Assembly (NCBI RefSeq): GCF_000611645.1
Contig: NW_014012552.1
Location: forward strand, 1 to 14,056
DNA: 14,056 nt
Reading direction: 5' to 3'
Origin: Monoraphidium neglectum
Taxonomy: Eukaryota; Chlorophyta; Chlorophyceae; Sphaeropleales; Selenastraceae
The notes under the pieces were generated by a model, which had not been told where the DNA came from, did not search any database, and was given only the letters and a program-made list of their open reading frames with translations. A program made the translations under genes and the position numbers. Shown piece by piece: positions 1-8,717 of this stretch. Position 1 is the stretch's first letter. Each line of letters opens with the position of its first letter.

Positions 1-1095
1 CCGCCAGCGGTCTGCGGCCGGCCAGGCAGGGGTGACGGCAGCCACCCCGCTGGGCCGCAGCCGGACGCACTTTCAAGGCCTGGCAGCGGCTGAACGTCTC
101 CAGAATTGCAGCTCACGCCGGCACCCCCACGCCCCTGCACCCCTCCTCTGCCATTGCGAGTGCGGGGCCCACCTCCACGACCCGGCCCACGACGACGTCC
201 CCTGACCGAGCGACATAGCTGCGGGCGTTGAGGTGAGGGGGCGGGCGCCGGGCGCGGCGCGCCGGCGGCGCGTCTTGGGGCCAGAATAGGCGGTGGCCAC
301 ACGCGTTCCCCCTGCAAGCGGGCCGCCGCAACCACTGCAGGCGGTCGCGGCTGGGAGGACCGCAATCATCCCCCCCTCTCCCACCCTGAAATGAATTCGC
401 GCTTCGCGCTTGCCCTAGCGCTGCGCGCCACACTCTGCACGCCGGTTCCGCAGGTCCTCTCCCCGCCTGCCGCGCCCCGCCTCACCGCTCCTTGGGCGGC
501 TTGACACTGATCAGCTTGTCGGTGCGCGTCACCAGGCCGCACTGGGTGGCCACGAGCTTGTCGTCGACGATCTGGGTGCCGTGGCCCCTGGGTGACGGGG
601 TGACGGAGTTGCTGGAATGAGGATGGGCCGGCAGCGCCTGCTGACTCAGCATCTGAGCATACAAAGCTGATGCTGGCATCAGAGGCGTTTGGCGTGTGGT
701 GCTGGTGCTCACGAGCTGCTGCAGCGGGTTGATGCCATTTCGCGGGCCGCTTCGCAGCCTCTTCCATCAGCACACGCCTGTCACACCCCTGCCATGTCAG
801 CCTGCGACTGCACGCAACGCTCGCCTCTGTCACTGGGCTCACCACGGGCCTGGCACGCGTGCGCCCCTCCTTTGCTGTACACCATCAAGGCCCCTGCGAC
901 ACCCTTGCTGAGGCCCGCGCTTTTGGCAGGCCCCCAAACCGCTCACTTCAGGTACACGTCCGTTTCGTCCGTATCAATGATGTCCCCCACCGACACAAAC
1001 GCCAGCGCGGCTGAGCCTTTGGTCAGGGGCTTGAGCGCCTCCTGGATCAGCTTCATGCTGGCGCCATGCTCGTGGGCGCGCACGACGACCGACAT
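1..1095 (-). CDS. RRP4: Exosome complex cap subunit RRP4, 5' part (partial, spliced)
   Basis: RRP4 is an RNA-binding cap subunit of the nuclear and cytoplasmic RNA exosome (3'-5' RNA processing and decay). Exon 1 is 1095-947, starting at the ATG of MSVVVRAHEH, and ends AA|GTGAGC. Exon 2 is 587-486, after CACCCAG, and ends CG|GTGAGG. Exon 3 begins at 218 after CCCGCAG. The joins restore LKGHGT and PKERYVARSGD. Family signatures seen are VGDIIDTD and LKGHGT (N-terminal domain), VATQCG and KLISVKP, then GDVVVGRVVEV, which opens the S1 RNA-binding domain. The end of exon 3 is unresolved: GTGGGC near 170 and GTGAGC near 114 are possible donors. At 9-1 the minus strand reads Arg-Trp-Arg after a CAG acceptor, as in the family's KRWRV, but its phase fits no GT donor I can see. 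The rest of the S1 domain and the KH domain lie left of the window. Introns 1 (359 nt) and 2 (267 nt) hold nothing recognisable. Family assignment is strong. Confidence 0.88.
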
Positions 1096-2552
1096 GGCTG
1101 CCGGCTCTAGTGGCGTGGGGCGGCTGCCAGGGGCTCGCCGCCTTCTCCGCCGTTGTGCAGCTTAATCAACCAGCTGGGGCGGTGAGTTTTGATTGCAGCC
1201 CTCTTTGAGGTAGTGCTTCGCCCTGTAGTCTCTCCGGCGACGTCCTCTGCTGGGTGCAGCAAAGCAGCAGCCACTGCAATGCAAGTGCCGCCTGTTGCAG
1301 CACCGCTGCTGCAGTGCTGCCTGCGTTTATACCAGCTGTTTTTTGACGTTACCCTTGGTTTCAGTTTCCGTGCGCACAGTACTTGAGAGCTATCGGTAGC
1401 GAGTGCGAGGTTGATCTTGGATTTGTGCCGCATGTAGATATAGTACAAGCGCTTCTTTCTCTAAATTTTCATCCAATGCTTTGTGCTTCTACGTACCGTA
1501 GCTGGCTTGTGACATGCAGCAGATTGCACAGCTCATGCAGAACACTGCCCTGCCGCCGACTTGCCGAGCACCCTTGCGTGGGGATGTGTGCTCAGTCAAT
1601 GCGATCACCTTTAAACATGGCCATGGTGGCAGCCGCTGTGGCATCCAGGAGCACAGACATGGCACCAATGGCGGACTTGGGTCTTGCAGGCGGTCAACAA
1701 AGGCGCTTCGGGCACCAGCCCGCCTACTTTTGTTTCTGCCAGCATCCTCTGTGCCAGCAGCAGGCGGTAGACCCAAGAACATGCGACCTCGCTGCAGGAT
1801 TCCGGCGAATGGCGTGCCACGGCGAAGCGCCGAACGCGGTGTCATATGCCCCCCTTGGTGTCGCCATGTGCTGGGGGGTTGCGGCACCCAGTTTACCTGA
1901 CGAGGGCGGCAGGACACGCCTCGTCGGTCCCACAGGGTGCCGCTGGTGGCGCAGTACTACGGGGCTCCCCTGCCTCGGCGTATTTGGGAGCGGCGGCGGC
2001 CGGCAGGCACGTGCTTGCGCAACAGCGGCCGCCCTGGCCATGAGGACGTAGCCCCAGCGCCACTGATAGGAGCTGGAGAGGAACATTTCAGCGCAAGCAC
2101 TCCGCGACGACATGCCATGTTTCATGACCGACTAGTGGGGCAGACTGTGCAGTACATTGCTCAGGGCAAGGAGGCGCAGCCGGCATACCATGATCATGCT
2201 ATAAAGCTCTCTGGCTGTCTGGCTCCCGTGCGCTGGTTGCATTGCTCCCAACGGCGGCCTCCCGAGCGCTGTCATGTCGTCCACCGAATTCGAATTCGAT
2301 AGCGAGCCACTCTTGGGCCCCATGGGAGGGCAGCAATTAGCAAAGCATGTGTCTGTCTGGAAGTGCCTACGCTGCCTAGTTCGTCCCCACAGGTTGCGCA
2401 CACAATTACTGACAGCCTGCAGGACTGAAGGCACGTTTCCCCAGGGTGGAACTGTGCAAGGACGCTCGCTTTCTGTATTTGCAGTCGACCCCAGTACATG
2501 CAGGCTGGCAGCGAGTTGACTGCATTAGTCCAGTCGCGTTAAGGTTTAGGCG
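1096..2552. other. Spacer with no recognisable gene
   Basis: This stretch of about 1.5 kb lies between the RRP4 start and the end of the bS21 3' UTR; both genes are transcribed leftwards. Its right-hand edge past 2553 belongs to the bS21 3' UTR, and its left part should hold the RRP4 promoter and 5' UTR. Open frames of 60 to 220 codons occur on both strands. None resembles a family I know, and they overlap one another in several frames. The sequence is less GC-biased than the exons around it. The only small structure seen is a palindrome at 2285-2298. A lineage-specific short-exon gene or a non-coding RNA cannot be excluded without transcript data. Confidence 0.5.
2285..2298. repeat. 14-bp perfect palindrome, two overlapping GAATTC sites
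   Basis: The sequence CGAATTCGAATTCG equals its own reverse complement. It is AT-rich against a GC-rich background. No function can be inferred from the sequence. Confidence 0.6.
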
Positions 2553-2557
2553 TTACA
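2553..2557 (-). terminator. TGTAA poly(A) signal of the bS21 gene
   Basis: The minus strand reads TGTAA about 114 nt past the bS21 stop codon. TGTAA is the usual near-upstream polyadenylation element of chlorophyte algae. Position and strand fit the bS21 transcript, implying a 3' UTR of roughly 130 nt. Confidence 0.55.
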
Positions 2558-2670
2558 TCGCGGGCATGCCGTTCATTGATGGCTCCCAAAGCTGGGCCGC
2601 CAACCAGGGCCGTGACGTGCCCTAGCGCGGGGCCGCCCTCAAGCCCGCGTCTCTGGAGATGCGCAACCGC

Positions 2671-4617
2671 CTAGTACTGGTAGCCGTTGGGCTGCTGCTG
2701 CTGCTGCTCATCGACGTACCCGCCCTGCTGCTGCGCCTGGTAGGCGTTCAGGTCAAAGGTGTCGCCCTGCTGCGGCGCCCCCGCCCAGTTGCCGGCGGCG
2801 GGCTGCTGCTGCTGCTGCTGCTGCTGCTGGTTGTACGCGCCGGTGGGCTGGTAGCCGCCCTGGTAGCCCCAGGTGTTGCCCTCGTAGGACTGGTACTCCA
2901 GGGACTCCAGGATGGGCAGGCTGCCGTTCTGCTCCGCAGGTGGCAAGACAAGTTTGGAGGGGGGACCAGGAGTGACGATGCGTTGGTCGGGGGTCACCAC
3001 CGGCAAGTGAGTGGCGCAACCGCCCAGGAGAAGGGCGGCCGCCCGTGTGCAGTGGGGACGACGATGCGGGAGAAGGGTGCAGACGCCATCAAGCGGCGCA
3101 CTGCGGCTAGGCGGGGATGCCAAACGGCACAGCGGCGACCTTGTGGGCCCCAGCAAACCAACACGACGCGCGGCCAGCGTGCGTGCCCGCCCCGTCCCCC
3201 CCCCCCCTCAAGTGTCATTGTCCCTCACGTCGAACACATCAAAGTCCTCATCGGGGCTCTTGAAGAAGTCATCGAAGGGCGCGGCGCCGCTGTCGAAGAG
3301 CGAGTTCTCGCCGTAGAACTCGTCCCAGGTCGGCTCCTGGATGCCCAGCCTGGGTTGTTGGGGATCGCATGGAGGTGGGGGTTGGGTGACAGCGAGGCAT
3401 GAGGACGCGCAGCAGGTGGAGGCGGCGGGTGAGTAGGCCTGAGATGGTGGTGTGCACGCTGCACCAGACGAACAGGGCTGCCATACGGTATACGCGTGCC
3501 TGCTGACGTGGGGGCGTTGGCTGGTCAATCACTCTGCCCTGCACTGCTGCAATCCAGATTACAGACACTTGCAACTGCTCAAACTGCTCTGATACCACCA
3601 GAAAGCCCGGCGACGCTTCCGATCCACTACCCACGCAGAGCGCCCAAGCCATGCTGCTGGCGGCGCAGCAGACTTCCGATTGCGCACCTGCGGGCCTGGG
3701 CACGCTCCTGCAGCTTGCGCTTGTAGGTCTCGATCTTGGTCTCCTTGCGCCTCAGGGCGCGCAGCTGCGTGGAGGGTGCGTGCAGGCAGGGTGAGGCGGC
3801 GGGTTGTGTTACAACTGTGCACACGCCACTCGGCACTCAACTATGCTCGGCGCCCCCCAGTGCTGTGCGACCACTGATGTCGTCCTGCTGCTAATGCCAT
3901 CCTGCTGAATTTGATGTTGCAGCTACAGCTGCCACCACAAGGGCAGCACGACTCAGCTCCCAGCTGAGCTGTGTTGCTGCATTTGTGACGCTGCATCGAC
4001 ACCACTGCGTCCGCTGGCGTAGCGTCACCCAGATGGCACCCCTGGCAGCGGTGCTAGCCTCTCCTTGCCGCATCGCTCTGAAGCGTGAGCGCGCACCGCT
4101 ATGAGTCAACCACAGCTGTGCACATCAGATGCGCGCCGCCGTACGCGCGACAGCCACTACCGCGCCGGTGGTGCATGCGGTCCGCACCTTGTTGATCACG
4201 CCCGACTGCATCACGGCCTTCATGTACCTGCGCACGGCCACATCCTCCGGCTCGTCCTCGGCAATCTCCACCTGCAACCCGGAGCAGTGGGCCAGGACGA
4301 CCACCCGTCAGCAAGCTGCCTGGGAGGCCCCGCCACCTCTATTGCGGGGACATATGCATCGTCCTAGAATCATTGTCTCCCTGACGCGCGGTCTGCCATC
4401 GAATGCGACGCCAGGGGCCGCACGCAAGACCGCCTTCAAGCTGCCTCGCCGCGTCCGTGGGCAGTCCCGGCGGCCCATTGGGCCGGCAACTCGCCTCAAC
4501 CATGAAGCTGTCGCGACGAGCCAGGGGGGGAGCGGGGCCGCGCCTGGGCTTCCCGCTGGCAGCAGCAGCCTGGAAAGGCTTGCCCACAAGGGCGCGGCTG
4601 CAGGTGAGCGACGCCAT
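2671..4617 (-). CDS. PRPS21: Plastid 30S ribosomal protein bS21 precursor with Gln/Tyr-rich tail
   Basis: Nucleus-encoded small-subunit protein of the plastid ribosome, about 220 aa from five exons: 4617-4495, 4271-4188, 3764-3688, 3349-3229 and 2928-2671. All joins keep frame. Residues 1-41 are a basic, Ala/Ser-rich, acid-poor presequence ([12 protein letters not shown]), typical of a chloroplast transit peptide. The bS21 core follows: [20 protein letters not shown] then GVINK (residues 42-69), matching the family's EPEE..LRRF..EV..AG pattern. The basic helix [18 protein letters not shown] and QERAQARR comes next (exon 3). A bacterial bS21 would end about here, near 70 aa. This protein adds an acidic aromatic stretch ([21 protein letters not shown]) and an 85-residue Gln/Tyr/Gly-rich tail with Q9 and Q5 runs. 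The exon 1 donor is either GAG|GCGAGT (used here) or ATG|GTTGAG at 4500, both in frame. The exon 5 acceptor is CAG at 2931-2929. Introns 2 (423 nt), 3 (338 nt) and 4 (300 nt) contain no recognisable gene; intron 4 has a C12 run on the plus strand. Plastid rather than mitochondrial targeting is inferred. Confidence 0.85.
2692..2706 (-). repeat. CAG microsatellite, 5 units, encoding Q5
   Basis: Five in-frame CAG codons (CTG on the plus strand) sit near the bS21 C-terminus and encode the Gln run just before PNGYQY. The tract is likely length-variable between strains. Confidence 0.8.
2803..2829 (-). repeat. CAG microsatellite, 9 units, encoding Q9
   Basis: Nine in-frame CAG codons (CTG on the plus strand) in the last exon of bS21 encode the Gln run between GAYN and PAAGNW. 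The tract is pure, with no CAA interruptions, so it is prone to slippage. Confidence 0.85.
3196..3207. repeat. C12 homopolymer inside bS21 intron 4
   Basis: Twelve C in a row on the plus strand (G12 in the transcript), starting about 20 nt past the intron 4 donor. It may be a G-rich intronic element or a slippage-prone tract. The exact length may carry sequencing error. Confidence 0.75.
4272..4494 (-). other. bS21 intron 1, candidate GC-AG intron
   Basis: If the donor is GAG|GCGAGT, this 223-nt intron begins with GC and ends with TTGCAG. GCGAGT matches the full GTGAGT consensus except at the second base, as GC donors usually do. A canonical but weak donor, ATG|GTTGAG, lies six bases upstream at 4500 and gives a protein two residues shorter in the same frame. 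The sequence alone does not decide between them. Confidence 0.45.
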
Positions 4618-4863
4618 TGTGTATCAAAGATGTTCCAATGTGAATGTGCGATTGCGCGATAAGCCTGCTGTACAGTGGCACTTTGCTGTGGTGAAGGCAT
4701 GCGGCCGGAGACACTCGATCGGCTTGACCGTCCAGGAAACCACAGCTGAATACTGCAGCTCGTGCTCGCAGCAGTTATCCTGTGAGGTAGACTTTGCAGT
4801 GCAGGAGCCCACGGCATCTATCATCAGATCACACAAGCCCCACCCAGCCCATCGCCGGGAAGC
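4618..4863. promoter_or_regulatory. Head-to-head spacer, candidate bidirectional promoter
   Basis: Only 246 bp separate the ATG of the plastid bS21 gene (minus) from the ATG of the mitochondrial ATP synthase delta gene (plus). Both promoters and both 5' UTRs must fit here, or upstream in the neighbouring gene. No clear TATA box is seen. The stretch is less GC-rich than the flanking exons. Both genes are highly expressed organelle housekeeping genes in other algae, so co-regulation is plausible but inferred. Confidence 0.55.
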
Positions 4864-5744
4864 ATGCTGCGGGCGGCCTGCAGCCTGCTGCGGCAAGGGG
4901 CACTGGCCCGCGGCATCAGCACTAGCGCCGCGAGGTTGGAGGAGGCAGCACCAGCGGGGGTGAAGGAGTTTGCCGAGGCGTTCACCAAGATCGCGCCCAG
5001 CACAATGAACCTCCCCCAGTTCCCCTCGTCATTCTTGGGGGCGGAGGCTGCGCGGGACTCTGCGGCGGAGGGCGAGCAGTTCCCCGTTAACTTCTACACG
5101 CCGGACGGCGTTGTTGCCGAGGGCAAGGTGCGCGCCGCTGCCGCTGCATGTCCTTGCCAAAGCCCGCGCACACCTTTGCTAGCAAAGGCAATTGTTGAGA
5201 AGCAACATATGTGTGACGGGACAGCCGCTGAGGCAAGTGATGTGCAGGAACTGTCGTTGGATCGGGTTGCAGCTGTGCGCAGGCGGGTGGGTAAGCGTAC
5301 GCGCCGCATCGTCACCGCACCGCCACCTTTCTGCACCCCTCTCACCCATCTTTCCCTGCCTGACCGTCCGTCACGCCCGGATATCGCGCGCTCGGCCCTC
5401 AGATCGACCAGGTGGTGCTGCCTGGCGTGGAGGGCGTGTTTGGCGTTAAGGCCAACCACGTGCCCATCATCGCGCAGCTGAAGCCTGGCCTGGTAGAGCT
5501 GCACGACGGCACTGAGGTGCAGAAGTTCTTCGTCAGCGGCGGCTTTGCGCTCGTGCACCCCAACAGCGTCACCGACATCTGCGCGGTCGCGGCGGCGCCG
5601 CTTGAGCAGTTTGACGGTGCGGCGGTAAAGGCGGCGCTGCAGCAGGCCCAGGCGGCGCCCAGCGGCGACGACTTCGACGCCGCCGTCAACCGTGCGGCGA
5701 CTGAGGTGTTCAGCGCCCTGGACGCCGCGCTGGAGGCCAAGTGA
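4864..5744 (+). CDS. ATP16: Mitochondrial F1-ATPase subunit delta (bacterial epsilon homologue)
   Basis: This subunit is part of the central rotor stalk of mitochondrial F1Fo ATP synthase, bound to gamma in the matrix. Exon 1 is 4864-5127 and ends GGCAAG|GTGCGC. Exon 2 is 5403-5744, after GCCCTCAG, and ends in TGA. The intron is 275 nt in phase 0 and the product is 201 aa. Residues 1 to about 25 (MLRAACSLLRQGALARGIST) form a basic, acid-free amphipathic presequence with a typical matrix-processing context. The beta-sandwich domain follows: FPVNFYTPDGVVAEGK, joined to IDQVVLPGVEGVFGVKANHV. Next come PIIAQLKPGLVELHDGTEV and KFFVSGGFALVHPNSV, the conserved core of the family. Residues from about 145 (PLEQFDGAAVKAAL) form the C-terminal helical hairpin, rich in Ala. 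The length is normal for the plant and algal family. The gene diverges from bS21 and converges on the methyltransferase gene. Identification is very strong; the symbol follows Chlamydomonas usage. Confidence 0.95.
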
Positions 5745-6192
5745 GGCGGCGGCGCTGCTGTGCAGCGGCGATTTGTAGCGGGCCCAGTCAGCAGCCCGCT
5801 GCACGGCGCATGTGCAGTAATCATGTGGCGGCCCTGCAGCTGGCGCCGCCGGCTTGAAGAACATTGGGGTGCAGCTGAGAACCTGCTGCAGTTGGCTGCC
5901 ATGCGCCGGCGGCCACCCCTAGCAGCAGAGACAGTCCACCAGGCGGCGGCTTCGGCAACCGCAGCCGCTGTTGAGCATGGCGTTGTGCTGGACGATGCCT
6001 GCGCACGGCTTATCGCATCCCCCATGGCATTTCTGTTTGTAATGACAAATTATTCAGTTGATCTGGCTTGCTTTAGCAGAGTTTCCGTGTGTAAATTGAT
6101 ACCAATCACCATGCTGCTCCAGTGTCTCATCTGTAATTTGGCAAGTGATGCAGCATGCAGGGCTCGCACCAGGCGCATTGCCGGCCTCGCCA
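5745..6192. other. Convergent 3' spacer between ATP synthase delta and methyltransferase
   Basis: This 448-bp stretch holds the 3' UTR of the ATP synthase delta gene from the left and that of the methyltransferase gene from the right. TGTAA occurs on the plus strand at 6038-6042 and again near 6132. I found no TGTAA on the minus strand here, so the methyltransferase poly(A) site is not located. No gene is recognised. Confidence 0.5.
6038..6042 (+). terminator. TGTAA poly(A) signal, likely for ATP synthase delta
   Basis: First TGTAA after the ATP synthase delta stop codon, about 295 nt downstream and in a locally AT-rich stretch. It fits the chlorophyte polyadenylation element. A second copy near 6132 is an alternative. 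Confidence 0.5.
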
Positions 6193-7437
6193 TCAAGTCC
6201 CCGCCAGCGCCACTGCAACCGCGTGTATGTGCTCTGGCCCAACGCCACAGCAGCCGCCAATGATGCTCGCGCCCGCCCGCCGCCAGTGGCGTGCGAACCG
6301 CGCGTACGCTTCAGTTGTGACAACGCCGCTGGCTGCGTCATAATCACCCTCGTCAGCATCCAACCTGGGCCCCTGCCCGCCCGTCAGCCACTCTGTCGTA
6401 GTTGTCTTGAAGCCGTTGGCATAAGCCCCCACCCGCACCCGCGCTGGCGCCGCAGCTCGCAGGACTGGCAGCGCGGCGGAGACCGCGCCCGGGGCGCAGC
6501 AATTCAGAAGCAGTGCCTCCAGGTGTGGGTGGGCCAGCAGCGGCGAAACGGCGTCGGCCAGCGGCTGGCCAGAGCGCAGGCGCGCGTGGCTGCTGTCTTC
6601 AATTGTGAAGGACACCCAGAGGGGCTTGCCTGCAGCACGAGTTTGAGGATCAATGATGGTGTCAGACTGAGGCCCAGGATGCTGGGTGCACCATCCATTG
6701 CTTAGCGTGTGAAGCACCCGGCCCGACCTGCTGCAATGTGTGACGCAGCGCACCTAGACCAGCAGTTGCCTCAGCTGCAGCTGCGGCCTCCTCTGCGGTT
6801 GATAACGTCTCCGCCAGCAGCACGTCAACGTAAGGGGCCAGCGTCTCCGCAATCTCACGATACTGCCGCCGCATGTCGTCGGGCGTGTTGAGCCCCTGCG
6901 TCTGGTAACTGTATGGGCAAGCCAAGCCAGGAGGGGCCGGCGTCATGCATGGGGATTGGCGGCAGGAAAAATGGGCACGCGATGATGGACAAGCAGGCCA
7001 GCATCAAGCGCTGAAGCAACCCTGCAAGCCATCGACAATCAACTACCGCACCTCTCCTGTAGGGGAGGCAGCGAGCCAGCTACTAGCACGGCACCCTTCG
7101 CCCCGTCCCGCGCTGCCACCGCGTTGCGTGCCGCCGCCGCCACAAGCACGGCTGCGTCATTCCCGCGCTCAATTTTGGTGAGCGAGTGGCGCGTGGCTGC
7201 AAAACTGTTGGTCGTTATGCAGTTTGCGCCGGCTGATAGGTAGGCGGCGTGGGCGCGCCTGATGGCATCCGAGTTCAACTCGTTAGCCACCACACCAGCC
7301 AAAAACTGCTGCTCGTGCGGCAGGTCAGGTAAGCGGAGACCCCAATCTTTCAGCAGGTGGCCCATGCCGCCATCCAGGAGAATCAGCGGCAGCGACGGCG
7401 CCTGTGTCGAGCCCAATCCAACGGTTGCGTTGGACAT
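6193..7437 (-). CDS. HMT: Homocysteine S-methyltransferase (Zn-dependent, MmuM/HMT type)
   Basis: Transfers a methyl group, probably from S-methylmethionine or S-adenosylmethionine, to homocysteine to make methionine. Exons are 7437-7052, 6908-6754 and 6629-6193 (TGA); introns are 143 and 124 nt with GT-AG ends. The joins restore PPLQESYQTQ and TAGLGKPLWVSF. The 325-aa product has the usual family length. The (beta/alpha)8 barrel opens with LILLDGGMGHLLKDWGL (about residues 18-34), then AGANCITTNSFAATRHSL and VAGSLPPL. The middle has NTPDDMRRQYREIAETL and VDVLLAETLSTAEEA. Zinc ligands are intact: Cys in LLLNCCAPG (about 224) and the Cys pair in IIGGCCGVGPEHI (about 307-308). No organelle targeting sequence is evident, so it is probably cytosolic. 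It diverges from the DUF4188 gene across 1.28 kb. The methyl donor cannot be told from sequence; a betaine-dependent enzyme is less likely at this length. Confidence 0.93.
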
Positions 7438-8717
7438 GTCACCGTCGTGCGGCCAGGCACAGCCGCCAGGCGCAGTGCGGGGTGGTTGACCTCAATACAA
7501 AGTGGGTGGTGGTGTGGAAGGCAATCAATGTCGTGGCACCCGCAAGTCACTAGATCAGCACAATGCCTGCGATGCCGTGGCATACGCACATGATTTAGAA
7601 CAATCTATGTAGTCATTTTGACATGACGCCTGCGCCCCTGTTATGTTTTGTTTGATCTTCTGATACTACGGTATCGCTGTTTTGCCTACGACGCGCTCTA
7701 CCACAGAGCCGTGCCCCGATAATGATGTCAAGGAGATTGCACATTCAATAACCGACAGCCCTCTCCCGGCTAGAGCTAGCGCGGCCACTGGGGTCCTTGC
7801 GATCCAGCTCTATTGACTTGGTTGACCACATGCAAGCCCATTGCGGTCCACTGCAGGCCCATTGCGGTCCCCACGCCCTACTGCAGAGATGTACCAGATG
7901 TGAGTCAGCAGATTGAATGCGAGCACGTTGCCAGGCCGCGTGGGGACCAGTTGCCCGGTAACGTGTGGGAGGTCCCCCCAGCCTCTATCCAGGAAGGTGC
8001 GCAAGGACAAAGTCCAGCCCGTTGCGTTCTAGGCACACAGCTGGTGCACTGAGGTTTGCGGCTGCTTGGACTTAATCTTCCCATGCTCTTGCAGTTGTGT
8101 GCACGCACGGGGACGCCTAGAATCGTCTGTGGGTCCCCCTGCCACTGATACACGTGGTCCGGTCGCATTCACCCCATCAAATGTTGGCGCGGCCTTCAGT
8201 CCCTTCACCGTGAGCATCGCAACCTTGTATCTATCTGTATAGATGGAATATGACAAAGTGAATCGATACGTGCACTGGTTCTGGATCTTGTACGGCGGCG
8301 TACTTGTGGTGATCTGCAATGGACAGTCCTCATGGTGACGACAGGTTTGCTGCGGCACCCGTGTCACCTGACCCCTGGCAAACTAAAGTGCACCAGGTGT
8401 GCTCCAGGCTTGGTTTTAGGCTCATGGTGGCTGGTGGTGCTGATCACACCACTCGTATGTCGTGCAGGGCTTCTCTGTTCTGCCCGTGGGGCAGCAGGGC
8501 CCTTATGCTGAAGCTCAAACGCTTGACTGATGCGGGCGTCGTCGGACGCGGGCTGAGCAGTAGATGATCGAGCGGCCGAGCGCTAGAGGTGACCGCTGCA
8601 CCATATAATCAAGTCTTGCATTTGCGACATCGCAAGAGAAATTGTGCGACAAGATCAATCGTCAATAGTACGTGTGCGCGCTGCACAGCTGCCAACAGAC
8701 TCGAAGGGGGCTTCACG
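7438..8717. other. Divergent spacer between methyltransferase and DUF4188 genes
   Basis: This 1.28-kb stretch should contain the promoters and 5' UTRs of both flanking genes. It is distinctly less GC-rich than the exons, most of all from about 7600 to 8300. A 19-nt direct repeat lies at 7831-7870. The longest frame, on the minus strand at 8029-8367, has plausible amino-acid composition but no family I recognise and no splice-linked partner. No transposon ends or RNA gene were seen. Confidence 0.5.
7831..7870. repeat. Two-copy direct repeat, period 21
   Basis: Two 19-nt copies, 7831-7849 and 7852-7870, differ at one base (TGCAAGCCC against TGCAGGCCC, both followed by ATTGCGGTCC). They are two bases apart, so the spacing is about two helical turns. 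They could be tandem binding sites or a simple local duplication. Confidence 0.75.

Noticed and set aside
1383..2051. 222-codon plus-strand frame as a gene
   Set aside because: It has no recognisable domain, a Cys/Arg/Ala-rich shadow composition, and overlapping frames of similar length on the other strand.
2803..2829. CTG array as part of a CRISPR or structured repeat
   Set aside because: It is a pure trinucleotide run in frame with coding sequence and has no spacers.
2659..3402. 247-codon plus-strand frame with Leu-rich hydrophobic start
   Set aside because: The Leu runs are CTG repeats read in the wrong sense. The minus strand there encodes the Gln tracts of bS21.
5094..5864. 256-codon open frame on the minus strand
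   Set aside because: It is antisense to the well-supported ATP synthase delta gene and resembles no known protein.
8589..8717. Upstream extension of the DUF4188 frame as a longer N-terminus
   Set aside because: The frame is open but begins at GTG with no ATG before 8718. A eukaryotic start at the 8718 ATG, directly before the membrane helix, is more likely.
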